NCBI GenBank assembly: GCA_013115145.1
Contig: JAAPAO010000288.1
Coordinates: forward strand, 1-33,156
Reading direction: 5' to 3'
DNA length: 33,156 bases
Source of the DNA: Perkinsus chesapeaki
Taxonomy: Eukaryota > Perkinsozoa > Perkinsida > Perkinsidae
In this document: piece after piece, positions 1-11,400 of the stretch
Numbering within the stretch: the stretch's first letter is position 1
Layout of the letters: every line of letters starts with the position of its first letter
Notes under the pieces: generated by a model
What the model was told of the DNA's origin: nothing
Databases searched by the model: none
Seen by the model: the letters and a program-made list of their open reading frames with translations, nothing else
Translations under genes and position numbers: made by a program

Positions 1-942
1 AATCATTGCGTTGATCTTTTTTCGTGATCTTTTTCTCAGGATCACGCGTGGATCAGGATCCGCATACCGGCCCAGCTAGATTCTAGCTCAAGCATTCCGG
101 ATCACGATTGATTTGGCTCAGACAAGAAGATCACTGAGTGATCTGGGTCATCGGCTTGATCCATGGATCAGGATCCGCATACCGGCCCAGGTGAAGGATT
201 AGCCGTACCTCTAGGTACCCTCATATGCGCAAGGATAGCGACTGTTCGTGTCGTCACGCCATTGATTGCCCATAAAGTGGCCCCATCATGGGGCAGTCTG
301 TCGTCGGCCAAGGACTATTAACGGCTTTTGAATTCCGGACAGGAACTTTCTCTTCCAGGCTACCCTGGAAAGTGGTGTTGGTAGATCTTCCAAAGCCACT
401 TGAATGGCGGCCGCGAGCGAGAGAGAAATGTGTGGGATGCTCTATGGGCTATCTCATAGCCCTAACGAGTTCTAAAAGAGGCTTCGTAACAAATCGCTCG
501 GATTGAGAGCCTAGGCACCTGTGATTATCGGATCATCATGATCCCCCCAAATTCGATCCCTGATGTATTTATTCTGCAACCGGACAGACATTGTTAAATC
601 TTGGAAAATAGCTACAGTAAGACCTTATACAAAACCATGTTTATAACATAACCGCGGGCGGATGGGTTGGTAATCCGCAGCTCCATAATCGTTATTTAAC
701 TGTCGTGAGGTACAAATACCCAGCATGTTGGATTGCCCAACGGTAAGCAGACGCGCCAAGTGACTCTTCGCGAGACATCGAATGACGAAACGGTGATCGA
801 ATCGATTATTGATCGATTATGTTTATCATGACGAATATTCTATACGCGACGTGTATAACACGTCCCTCTCGTGGCACGAGACTCACTTAGTGTTCATGAA
901 TAGTCTACTCACAAAAGGAACGCGACACTCAAGGCTAATGAA
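1..942. other. Non-coding stretch, GATC-rich at its start
   Basis: I see no gene I can support here. The first 190 bases hold eleven GATC sites and a 27-bp direct repeat (listed separately). Open frames up to 75 codons exist but show no recognisable domain, and none fits a splice pattern like that of the neighbouring genes. The stretch lies downstream of the minus-strand hemerythrin gene that ends at 1651. Confidence 0.5.
49..190. repeat. 27-bp direct repeat pair (49-75 and 164-190)
   Basis: The two copies are identical, start with TGGATCAGGATCCGCATACC and continue for seven more bases to CCCAG. They are 115 bp apart in a GATC-dense stretch. This may be the edge of a longer repeat family that continues outside the window. 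Confidence 0.85.
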
Positions 943-1055
943 TACATTCACTGCTAGATGGGGGTTCGATGCTCTCGATTATCCGGGCTGTCATGCCATC
1001 AGACAAGAGAGTGCTATGCTAAACTGGATATTTTGATGCCACACTGGACTTTTCG

Positions 1056-1403
1056 CGGCACCTCTACGACGCCTTTCACTGTGAGAGTTTACTTCAAATC
1101 GGCCGGGAGCTCAGCAGCTGAACAACATGAATACCACATACGGAAGGTCGGTAGACCTACCTGTGGTACAATCGCCGTACCATCCCAACTTCCCAGGGCT
1201 ACTGTAACGAGGGAACGCGCAGTGAGCAAACCTGCAGAGGGGCAATATGAGGCAAAGGGTCGATAGTTAAGACTTACACTTCGGGCTTCTTATTAGCGGC
1301 CATTGGAAATATTAAATATGTCATAATCCATGGCATCCTCTCATCGAAGAAAGCCTTCTCGGCATCATTGAGATTATAACTGATAAGTATACATCCGATT
1401 CAA
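1056..1403. repeat. 348-bp repeat block, copy 1
   Basis: This block matches 5261-5608 over its full 348 bp with four substitutions that I can see. It lies about 250 bp downstream of the stop codon of the first hemerythrin gene, just as copy 2 lies downstream of the second. The sequence before it (about 943-1055) is only loosely similar to 5146-5260, so identity rises sharply at the block. It holds a short plus-strand open frame, but two of the three differences inside that frame change the amino acid, so coding is doubtful. Confidence 0.95.
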
Positions 1404-1650
1404 CATTATCAGCACTTGCTCTTGACATAGTATTACGACAAGATTATGATCATAAAATCGCTCAAGTGGGAAAACAACAATTATAGCCTGTTTAATACAA
1501 ATACTTCTATATGAATTCTACGTACTACAGAAGCACACGTACAAAAGATAGCGCAAAGAGAGTATTAGCGCGTGTGAAGTCAGCATTCCAACCCTTTGGC
1601 AAGTTAAAAGGTGTTTCAACACTAGCGGTAAAATGTCACCCTTGTCGTCG

Positions 1651-2703
1651 TTACATCATGAAGATGAGACTGTCCATTTTGTTCATATGCTCAGCAATCA
1701 TACCATGGATCTGTTTAGATAGTTCCTTGACCTCCTTCTCAGATGCTAAACTCAAAATGTAACAAGTAGTTTCCGCTCGAACTCACCGTGATCGCGGAAT
1801 GCCTCCGGAGTTAGAATCTTTTCTTCTCTGACAAGATGACCGTTGACGTTATCGCACATCATATCGCTTATTTTTAAACCTGACAACGAGGAAGAACTCT
1901 GCTGGCCAACAACACTCAGTCGATTTTCAACTTACTAAAATGCTTCACATGACACACTACTGAGTCAGTAGTACTGACGTATGCGAACTTCGAATACCCG
2001 GTTTTCTCATCACAAACGATTGCGCGTCTCCGCAACAAACACATAGGTGAGGTTTACTTGATTTTATACAAGTACAGAAACGACAACCATTCGATTCCAT
2101 AATGACACTAGCATATAGCAAAAGGCAAAGTGTGATGATAATGTGATACCGATTTTTAGTATACCATATTCAGAATGAGCGCGACATTATAATGAGAAGC
2201 CAATAACTCACAAATCCCCTGAGCTTCGGTGATCTTGTCTTGTTTCAAGTTTTCATCCAAGTTCTTCAGAAGCTCCGACACCTAATGGCAGTCGCACACC
2301 ACAAGAGTGGTCCAATGCTAACCTGTTCATGTTCGTGCCCCTCTTCCTCGAAGGCATTTGACTCATGTAGATGCTTCTTGTAGAAGGGGAAGATATACTG
2401 GTCTTCTTGTAGATGGTGAACCAAAAGGAATTTGGCCGACATGTCAACAAACCTGAAGGCAGAAGATATGAAACCATGGCGGTGATGAGGCACTCACTGT
2501 TTGAAGCTCTCGGCATCAGCTGGGGCAACCTTCTTCTTTGCGGCTATTGTGAAGGATCTGAGAAGGTCCATTGAGCTACCAACGCCAAGGATCCGAAGTA
2601 CGCACCTTTTAATAACATTATGGACGCCATTTTGGCCGAAGATGAATTCTTCAAAGTAGTCCTTAGATGCCACCTTCTTAGCACCCCAAATGTAGTTACC
2701 CAT
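1651..2703 (-). CDS. Hemerythrin-like (HHE domain) protein, copy A
   Basis: Six exons, read on the minus strand: 2606-2703, 2498-2557, 2323-2452, 2212-2281, 1787-1879 and 1651-1745. They total 546 nt and encode 181 residues. Five GT...AG introns of 48, 45, 41, 332 and 41 nt keep the frame. Candidate iron ligands of a four-helix hemerythrin fold are visible: H28 in VHNVI, an HxxxE motif in HHLQED (H65, E69), H92/H94 in EEGHEHE, and a second HxxxE in GHLVRE (H134, E138). Known members of this family bind a di-iron centre and handle O2, NO, iron or redox signals; which applies here cannot be told. There is no signal peptide, so the protein is probably cytosolic. The gene is a diverged tandem copy of the one at 5797-6651, with the same intron positions and phases. 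Confidence 0.85.
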
Positions 2704-2987
2704 ATTGCTTATGTATTAAATCAAGTGCTATCTCGTAATTACTGATAACTAGACACCAGTGCTGGAGGGGACAAAGTCTCTCGTGCGTGCTGTCTCCCTT
2801 GAGTTGAGATGTAACGCAAAACGGTTATTCAGCAAATAACAGCAGATAGAAGAATTTCCTCTCAGTTATTCCAAGTCATTCTGTGATTCGTATCACTTAA
2901 ACAAGTACGCGCTCTATCAGCAGCACTGCTAACTTGCCAAAGAAATCCTCAGGTTAGCGCAACAGACAACATTCAAAGAAACATCGT

Positions 2988-5081
2988 TCACCGTCGTCGT
3001 CTGCCTCGTTTATCCTGACACCCTTCAAGCCATTGCAGTAATTCATCTCGCGCTTGAACAAGGTTAAGGAAATCTTCAGGGCTCGAGGACTCCTCCTCTT
3101 CAGAGCTGCCACTGCCTCGCTTGTCGGGATGAACGGCTAAACTGCGTCTTCGATATGATGACATCACCATTTCTCGTGAAAGGGAGCTCACATCTGAAAG
3201 TGGAGGGTGTAGGCTATCCGGTTAGGAGGCATGTAAATGTACAGAAATGAATCTAGAGGAGAAGAATCTATAGGCCCAAAAGTTAAACTAATTTGGATAC
3301 ATCATGTAACGACCATCGGCCTCAACAGTAGGGGGGTCGGGACGCGCCAGACGTAATCAGCAGTGTCTGTTGGGCAACAGATGCCTTCACGGCAGCCGGC
3401 TTTTCACAAAAGAAACTTCCAGGGCAAAAAGGAACAATGAATGTTCCTCAACGGCTTCCTGATTGGAGGTACCTTCGCTGCATCCAAGGGTCTCCATCCA
3501 TAGACCAACTTGGGTCAATGACGATGATGATCTATTCTTTATTGATCTTTTCCGGTGGCCACTCGCCGGTGGGCAACTGACTTTTAAACAAGCGCTGTCT
3601 TCTGACACAGTTGCCTAAATATCATCGTTAATGAACGTTCCAGGGCAATCGACCGACTTTCACTTGTGGTGCCCCTCGTCCAGCTGACCCTCGGCGAGGT
3701 GTGAGATATTCCCCAGATACTAAAGGCCACGAGGAGAAACTGAGCACAACAGGGATGGGGCAGCACCGGCAGTGGCGATGATCTACCTGAAGGGCCGTAG
3801 CAGTTTAGAACCAGCAATGGAGATCTCAAATTCAGCAGCGCAAGTGTTCAGAGATGAGTTCTCAATGGCTAGCAAGGAATTCAACTTGATGTGATAAAGC
3901 AAAGTCTCGTCAATCGAATGTGATGGCAACTGTTCGGTGACCTGAAGGCCACACTGGGAATCTGAAGAGGTATAGTGTTTACAATTGGTGAACGAAGATG
4001 AATGGCCATCACGACAGCAGCACCACGAATGTGAGTGAAGTGACATCCTTTGAGTGAGACAGCAGGTGTGGTGCCGTCGGTAATGTCGTCTTCGGAGGGA
4101 TATCGCTCCATCTGAGGCATCAACCATGGGAACCAGAAAGCGTTCGATGGAATATAACGTGCCACAAATACGCGGTGAGAAACACTGTTTTTTGAAAAAG
4201 GCGTGTTACTGCATAACTTTCCTCAAGAGATGAATACCTCGGCGACATACGGCTGTGGAGAGCTGTTGAGAGTGACTTTCCGATGTACAACAAATATCGA
4301 GCTCAAATCGACTTAATGGAAATAACTAAACTGAAGGACTGTTGAGAAAGACGGAGAGGCTGCGAGTGACGGATACTGGCCTGGTCCATAAAGTTGCTGT
4401 CCCAAAAACGCTTGTTGAGATGGTCTTATATCCAACATGTGAAAGCTCAATGACGTTACCTCTAGTGACAGTGCTACTTGCATATCACTGAAGGTGCAGT
4501 CTTGAACGACAATATGAGGGGCAGCTTCCACGCCTTCCACCATTGAATTCAAACATACATGAATGGCTGGGCGGAGGCCACCTTTCCATTTGCAACTTCG
4601 AACGTGCAACGTTGCACCAGAGCCTGCTGATATCTATCAAACACCGTCATGACTCGGACGGAGACGGGGGGCGATGTCCCTACTCTGCATTCTTCAATCT
4701 CACAATGGTTAAGAGTTAAAGTCTGACCACTCGAGACTGTTATAGTCCCCCGGTGGAGCCTAAGATCCGCGATTTCTACATAAGGCGGTTTGTCCTGTGA
4801 ATCCGGCCACGACAGCAGAGAAGTAGTTGGAGATGGACCTGAGAACCGTTTCTAGCAGCAAACAGGACAAATCAGTTACCTCTGACACCGAGAAAGTCTG
4901 AGCTGTCTATTCGGTAAATACCATCGGCTGACAGTTGTGGCACTAGGGGTGCTGAGAACACCCATGCTCATAAGGGGGAGGTTACCCTACTCTGGCCCCA
5001 TTCAGTGACTTCTTCAGCAGATGAGCTGCTACTTGTACTGTCCTCATCATCACTAGTCGTCTGACTGTCACAATCGGACAT
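2988..5081 (-). CDS. Parallel beta-helix-like protein with C-terminal J domain
   Basis: My model has nine exons: 4991-5081, 4880-4951, 4684-4838, 4460-4633, 3983-4111, 3787-3941, 3664-3739, 3473-3614 and 2988-3193. They total 1200 nt (399 residues). The N-terminus is Ser/Asp-rich and acidic. Residues about 70-165 and 180-255 show repeated short strands with a Cys at the turn (for example LTLNHCEIEEC, IVVQDCTFSD, VSLKGCHFT), the pattern of PbH1-type right-handed beta-helices. The C-terminus is a clear J domain: LGCSED, then YRRRSLAVHPDK with HPD at about 353-355. J domains recruit and stimulate Hsp70, so this is likely an Hsp70 co-chaperone with a beta-helix client- or carbohydrate-binding module. 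The join across 4112-4459 is the least certain part, since a further small exon may lie there. The exons from 3941 to the stop agree in phase. Confidence 0.7.
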
Positions 5082-5260
5082 TGTCGTCTGGAATTCCGAT
5101 TGATGATAAAATAAAACTCAACAGGAGGGGAGGATGAGGAATAAAGTAACTGCTGGATGCGGAAGCGACGCTCTCGATCATCTGGGCTGCTGTCAAGATT
5201 TGGATGACATCCCATCAAATGAGAACGACGGAGATATTCAGTGTCACACTAAACACTTGT

Positions 5261-5608
5261 CGGCACCTCTACGACGCCTTTCACTGTGAGAGTTTACTTC
5301 AAATCGGCTGGGAGCTCAGCAGCTGAACAACATGAATACCACATATGGAAGGTCGGTAGACCTACCTGTGGTACAATCACCGTACCATCCCAACTTCCCA
5401 GGGCTACTGTAACGAGGGAACGCGCAGTGAGCAAACCTGCAGAGGGGCAATATGAGGCAAAGGGTCGATAGTTAAGACTTACACTTCGGGCTTCTTATTA
5501 GCGGCCATTGGAAATATTAAATATGTCATAATCCATGGCATCCTCTCATCGAAGAAAGCCTTCTCGGCATCATTGAGATTATAACTGATAAGTATACATC
5601 CGTTTCAA
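5261..5608. repeat. 348-bp repeat block, copy 2
   Basis: Near-identical to 1056-1403 (four substitutions in 348 bp). It lies between the start of the J-domain gene (5081) and the end of hemerythrin copy B (5797). It is much better conserved than the coding exons beside it, which differ at roughly a quarter of residues between the two hemerythrins. Recent gene conversion, insertion of the same element twice, or selection on a non-coding function could each explain this. Confidence 0.95.
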
Positions 5609-5796
5609 TACTGTACCACATTCACCACACTTTATACATAAAAGGATAGGATATAGAACTATATAATAAAGTTAAGATATAGATATATTTTTATATTATT
5701 GTAGATGTCAATAGGAAGTATAAGAATGAAGGCAAGTACAAGGGAGAGCAGCAAGAAAAGGGTTTAACCTATTGGATGTAACCAACTTCGCCGTCC

Positions 5797-6651
5797 CTAC
5801 ATCATAAAAACAAGGCTCTCCGTTCTGTCCATGTGATCGCCTATCATATCATGAATGTTCTTTGATAGCTGACGGACCTCCTTCTCAGTTGCTGAATTCA
5901 ACAACACATACCGCCTCCACCGCCCACAGCACCAGCTGCTTCCTTACAGTGCTCGCGGTACGCCTCCGAAGTGAGGATCCTTTCTTCTCTGGCGAAATGA
6001 CCATTATCACCTTCGAACATGCTGCCTATTTTTGCACCTGAATTTCACAGTCGAAAATGAGATAGTTACTAAATCCAAGCACGAACATTATTTATCGGAT
6101 ACGAGAGATGTTTTATATTATGTACAGGAGGAATAATAAAATACTGCTTACATATCTCCTGGGCTTCCGGAATCTTGTCTTCTTTCAGGGCTTTCTCCAG
6201 CTCCTTCAAAAGCTGCGATACCTACACTGTAGTAGTTTCACATCATCATCAGAAGGATGGTCCAATGGTGACCTTTTCATGATCATGTCCCTCCTCCTCT
6301 AGTGCTTCGGGCTCCTTTAGATGTTGCCTGTAGAAGGGGAAGATATACTCGTCCTCCTGTAGATGATGAACCAAAAGGAATTTGCCGGTCATGTCGATGA
6401 ATCTAAGGATGATAACCATCACCAGTCTGCGATGATCTCAGACTCACTGTTTGAAGCTCTCTACATCAGTTGGGGAAACCTTCCTCTTTGCCGCGATCGC
6501 GAAAGATCTGTCGGAGGTCAGTCAATTGAACACAGTGGGAGATGCTGACGCACCTTTTAATAACATTGTGGACGCCTTTTTGGCCGAAGACAAATTCTTC
6601 AAAGTAGTCCTTAGATGCCACCTTCTTAGCACCCCAAATGTAGTTACCCAT
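5797..6651 (-). CDS. Hemerythrin-like (HHE domain) protein, copy B
   Basis: Six exons: 6554-6651, 6448-6507, 6273-6402, 6152-6221, 5948-6037 and 5797-5891. They total 543 nt and encode 180 residues. The introns are 46, 45, 51, 114 and 56 nt. All key residues of copy A are kept: VHNVI, HHLQED, EEGHDHE and GHFARE (HxxxE). Exon 2 seems to run into TGA only if exon 1 is read through its intron; with splicing after AAAAG it stays open, so the gene is not broken. Both copies end in two Met codons followed by a stop, and both have matching sequence just upstream of the ATG. It is one codon shorter than copy A. Both copies look functional, so a dosage effect or split roles are possible (inference). 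Confidence 0.85.
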
Positions 6652-6781
6652 ATTGCTTATGTATTAAATCAAATACTAAGTTGTGATCCCAAGTTAGTAT
6701 CTCACGCTGCGGGAATTGTGTCGCGCTGTCCCCTTGTGTAACACAAAGTTTGTATCCATCACAAATGAAACAAGCCTCTGT
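6652..6781. other. Short gap between TRAPPC3 stop and hemerythrin B start
   Basis: This gap of only 130 bp separates the TRAPPC3 stop from the hemerythrin B ATG, both on the minus strand. It must hold the 3' end signal of one gene and the promoter or trans-splice acceptor of the next. The part nearest the hemerythrin ATG (about 6652-6680) is also conserved upstream of copy A at about 2704-2730. Confidence 0.5.
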
Positions 6782-8066
6782 TTAGTCTGAATCACTATCA
6801 GAGTCTTCTCGTATCTCATCAGTGACAATCTGAATTGACCCAGGTTCGAATCCCACACCTGAGAGTTCATTCCCACCTCTAGGAGCTCCAGACTGATCGC
6901 CGTCATGTCATCACCGAGCAGCACATCACTCTCAAACTCCACAGCCACCTGACACCAACCACTTCGCCCGCGACCAGAGGCATCATACGTTCATTCTTAG
7001 CTGTTCCATTGCTCCTGCTATAACACCGCAAAGTATATTACTGTAATACCTGATAAAGCAGGAAACCTCCAAGAGGAGTGCTCGGTCACGCTCTTTATTC
7101 GATGATTATAGAAATGGACACGCATGACTGCCAGAGCTCAGATTGTCTGAAGCCAACAATGATCACGAAACTCGAAAGCATTATTTGATCGAGGGGTTGA
7201 GAATAACAAATAAGTATAGGAATGTCCTACAGTATTGGGCCTGATGATTTGGACTCTTGCTGATTATCGTCTGCTTGACGTCGTCGAAGGTCTATTGGAA
7301 GCTCAACAAAGTCATTCAAGGGATTCACTGGCAGTACCTGAAAGATAACCCTTAAAGCGGCGGAGCGAAGCTTGACTTACCAGGCGGCATTTCCTCCCTT
7401 CTGCACTGTCATCCCAGTCGACACATTCTCCAGTAACACCAAGGTACATTTTCAACGCTACCTTGCTCATGACCTAACAAGCACAGGTTCGATCCCCGGC
7501 GAGGATATCTTTTTACTTCACAAGCATCTCGGAAGTCTTGGCATGGCGGAACTCGGCTCTTAATGAGGAACTCATCAATCAACCTCGCACCGATGTCATT
7601 TCCCATTTTGTAAAGCTCACCGTTAACTTTATCGAAATTGCCGTCGAAATCGACAAGAAGCTGTCGAACTGTCGCGCCGTACCTGCCAACAGGAAATATG
7701 GCATCATGAAGTGTTATGGATATCTAGCAAAGAAGATCAATTAATCGAAGGGAGAGGGAACGAGCCAATTTATATTCTTCGCACCGATCTTATTCGTTTC
7801 AGTCACCATCTCAAATTCCAACACTGAGATTCAATGTGCTACAGGAATTTGAAACGGACATTTCTAAAGTAACTGAGGGTTCTATAAGATTTACCGACTC
7901 AAAGTCGAAGATCAGTTAATAGTTAATTAATCAGTAGCTAGTTAATAGCTGCTCTGTTAACAGAGGTAGATCAGAAATGAACAGGAGAACTGAATGAGGT
8001 GTGGTGATTGGTATAGAGGTATTCAACTTACAACAGTGCCAGGACTTCAGCGTTGCACTTATCCAT
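6782..8066 (-). CDS. TRAPPC3: TRAPP complex subunit TRAPPC3 (Bet3)
   Basis: Seven exons: 8032-8066, 7517-7682, 7381-7473, 7231-7337, 6989-7049, 6877-6948 and 6782-6829. They total 582 nt and encode 193 residues (human TRAPPC3 has 180). The reading follows the Bet3 family along its length: YGATV near the N-terminus, KMGNDIGARLIDEFL (about 37-51), PPCQDFRDA with the Cys (59) that is acylated in known Bet3 proteins, KVALKMYLGVT (71-81), NPLNDFVELP (103-112) and YYSNILCGVIAGAMEQ (135-150). Bet3 is a core subunit of the TRAPP tether, which acts as a Rab1/Ypt1 exchange factor in ER-Golgi traffic. Odd points are about 15 extra polar residues after FVELP and a Ser/Asp tail. Introns are 349, 43, 43, 181, 40 and 47 nt. 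Two hold tRNA T-arm-like sequence and one a CTTCGCTCCGC module. Confidence 0.93.
6830..6876 (+). repeat. tRNA T-arm-like sequence filling TRAPPC3 intron 6
   Basis: This 47-nt intron, read on the plus strand (antisense to the gene), holds CCCAGGTTCGAATCCCACA, which matches the T-arm and B box of tRNAs. It shares GTGGGATTCGAAC (gene sense) with the intron at 12697-12747 of the coiled-coil gene. Confidence 0.7.
7357..7371 (+). repeat. CTTCGCTCCGC intron module (TRAPPC3 intron 3)
   Basis: The 43-nt intron 7338-7380 contains GCTTCGCTCCGCCGC in the gene sense. The same core is found in introns of the coiled-coil gene and of PAN3. Confidence 0.75.
7474..7516 (+). repeat. tRNA T-arm-like sequence filling TRAPPC3 intron 2
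   Basis: This 43-nt intron reads, on the plus strand, AGGTTCGATCCCCGGCGAG, a good tRNA B box and T-stem 3' half. It is antisense to the host gene. Confidence 0.7.
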
Positions 8067-8470
8067 TCTTTGAAAACATGCCTCACCACGAGCTACATGA
8101 GATGAGGATGATGGAGACGAGGACGAGGCCGCAGTGTGGCCAGAACGAAGCATTCCCGAAAAAACTAAGCAGATAATAATGTGCGCGTTCCCGTGGATCA
8201 AAATACATGCGCCATTTCAGGCCAAAACGCTCAGTCTTCGCGGATGAATGACAATGTTGTTGAATTGAAACTCTCTACGTAAAGGAACACAATTACTACA
8301 CAATACGGTCAGGCCATCACTGAAGGACCGAAAAACGTTTTTGCGAGCTACAGGTTACGATATGACGCAAGTGTAGTGAGATAGCAGATGGGAGAAGTTT
8401 CGCACGCAACACCGATGTACGAATAAGATACGTTAGTCAGTACTGATATGTAAGTAAGCAACAATTAGAC
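8067..8470. other. Intergenic region between TRAPPC3 start and coiled-coil gene end
   Basis: These 404 bp lie between two minus-strand genes. They should hold the TRAPPC3 promoter or 5' UTR and the 3' end of the coiled-coil gene. I see no open frame, RNA gene or clear motif. Confidence 0.5.
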
Positions 8471-11400
8471 TTATGTAGATGAGGAAGGCTCCTCTTCGGC
8501 CTTATTATCCTCGTTTGTGGGAGCAGCAGAGGATTGCTGCTGGGCAGGGGTTTGGGAAGTATCTGAGGAAAGTGTGGTATGGAAGATAGCAAAGAAGAGT
8601 CCATGGAGACTTTGTAAGTGATGAGTAATAACATAGAGTAAAGACATACCTTCAGCCGGCGAGGATGTTGTCGTGTTCGCCGCTGGTGGTGCACCTTGTG
8701 TTGTCGATGCATCTGACAATGTACATGCGTGCAGGACGTTCAATACCCCATCTTACCTTGCTCGTTTTGCTGCTGTGGCTGCTGCTGTTCTATCCGTGTA
8801 ATCTTGGCGCTAGGTGCTGAAGTATCCACGGGCTCTACGGACTCGGGCTGTTTACGTTTTTGAGCTAACGTCTGCTGCTGTTGTTGCGAGTGGCCATCAC
8901 CAGACTTCTTCAAAGCCACTAATGCTTTACTGAGTTGAACTCGATACTCCTGAAGACACTCGAGATTCTACCACATAACAGAATACCACTTCAGATGAAA
9001 AGTCAACAAGCTGGATGATGAGCGCATCGTATCCAATCACCACCATAGATTTCACATCAACTTCAAGCATGGCAGATTTGTTCCGCTAAGATATCAATCC
9101 TCACTTCTATAGGCATATCGCAATTCATTAATGCCAACGCCGGAGTAATGAGCTATACCGTTTCCTCCTCTGACATGCCAACAACCCCCCACCTGAAGTA
9201 TCTTGGCCGATCCCTGCAGCAATTCGATATTCCTCTTGTCTCTGACAACCCGACTGCCAGCCGGATGCGCCACCGCCCCGGTCGACGCTGATGCCTTTGG
9301 AGTCGAAACTGTCTGAGTTGATGACGAACTTGCTTGGGCCTACCGTGAAGCACTTAAGGAAGAGATGCGCCACGAAATTAAGATACCTTAGCTTGTTGAT
9401 CGGCGGCGGCTTTAACCTTCTTTTCCTCCTCTTTAAGTTGTTCTTCCATTTTTTTCATTTGATCACTCAAATCCTTTATCCTATTATCTCTGAGTTTCCG
9501 CATGCCCTGCTCTTGGTTCAACAGACGTATTTTCATCGACAACTGAAGCGGTATCTTCCACCCTAGCTTGCAATATATCCAACCTGTTCCTCAAGATTCT
9601 TAGTTTTCTTTTCAGCCTCTAGTTTCACAGAATTCATATTAGTCTCATTCGCCCGAACCTGAGTCGGTTGTCGCATAATCTTGATCATGACGGAAAGTAT
9701 CTTACTTGCGTGGCGAGCTCTGTCACTCGAACTTGAAGCGCCTTCGATGCGTTCTGTAAAGATTCCATCTTGCTACTCTGAAAATAGCACATCGATAAGA
9801 TATTTCTCCCGAAAAGATACCGAAGAGGTTGATTGGCTTACCCTCTCTTTAATCTGCGCTTGTGCCTGCGCCAGTTCCGCCTTCAGTTTCGCTTCATCCT
9901 CCCTTAACTTTGCAACCTCTGCTGGCTCCATATTAGCATACCTGTTTCACACCTCGTTGAGTAACACCTCACCTAGCTGGTAAGATACTTCTTTGTTAGC
10001 TCTGCGTGCAACTTTTCAAATCGTTCTGCCTTCGCAGTCATCGTCTTCAACGCCGCGTTCTGATGGCGGAATCGCTCGGTACACTAAAAATGATAATTAG
10101 CATCTCTCGCCTTCCCAAATATCGAATGATATGATTTTCATTTAACCATTTCCTCGTAGTGTACGAAAGATGAATCATGAATCTAGATAGCTCTGCAACA
10201 AGCCATATTCAAGCCATATTTCCAAGCACACCTCATTGAGCTGAGCCTTCAATTTGCTATTCTCCTCCTTGGCTACGTCAAGCTCTGATTGAGTCTTCTG
10301 CAAATTCTGCCGCTGCGTTTCTGAAAGTATCCAAGCTTCACCCTCGGCTTTCATACCCCACAAAGATACCTAGCTCCATTTTAAGCCTCTGGTACTCAGA
10401 TTCATACATTGATAATTCCTGAACCTTCGCAGTCAACATCGAATACCTGAACCGCACAAAATGCCATACAAAAAACTTCGCCCCGCTAAGGTTTACTTTT
10501 CCTCCGATTCTCTCATCCGTTCGATATGGTCCTCCTGCTGTCTGAGTCGCTCCTCCAACCGATGGAGATCTTTCTCAAGTCCAAGTGACCGTGCTTTGTG
10601 TCGAGAGCATTCCAGTAACTATCAGGAATCTTGCAATCTTATCAAATCTTGCATTTCCTCAACGTACCGCTTCTTGCTCCCGAGCTATCAATAGCTTCTT
10701 GCTCTCGTTAACTTGCTGCAGTAAAGCCTTTAATTTTCCAACTTCATTCGGAGATGACGGAATGGGACTCGGCGAGGAGGGTACATCCTCCTTCCCGGAC
10801 GATGTGAACAAAGTTTGGTATCTAAGTTGTCATCGCTATGCTCAAATATGTTGTGCGGAGGCGACTCTGAGTGGTTGAATAATGTAAAGAATAAATATAT
10901 TACAAAAAAGTAATATAATGAAAGTGCAAGCGTTCCACCTTACTTGTCATTCTCTTCACTTAAAGCCTTTATCCTCCTCTCGCTTTGTTTAACCATTTCC
11001 TCCGCCGCGCTCAGCTGTCGTTTCGTCTCGGCATGCGCGTCGTCCTTCTCCTTCAGTTTTTTATCCATTTCTTCAACCTCCTTCTTCATCTCATCAATCG
11101 CCTCATCCCTCTCCTCTCTGGCTGCCACCAACTGCTCGGCCTCCTTCCCTCTCTTAATAAACTCGGCGGTATATTCCTTCTTAGCTTCCTTCAACGCCGC
11201 GGCCGCCTCAACAGCCTTAGAGTTCGCCAGGGCTATTTCATCCTAATATCAACAAAGCTCTTTTTACCCACCAAGTGCAAACGGTGAGTCCCCATCTCAA
11301 ACTCGCATTTGCATTGGTCTAGTCCAAGAAAATTTACGAAAAAATAGTTCAGCGAGCAATTTTTCACAAAATTCTACTGAATTCGCTTAAAATTTTTCCC

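Noticed and set aside
1081-1266. Conserved plus-strand open frame in the 348-bp blocks (also 5286-5471)
   Set aside because: Two of the three substitutions in the frame change the amino acid, there is no recognisable domain, and the frame is short.
6466-6507. In-frame TGA in hemerythrin copy B, suggesting a pseudogene
   Set aside because: The stop appears only when the intron after exon 1 is read through. With splicing at 6508-6553 the exon is in the same phase as in copy A and stays open.
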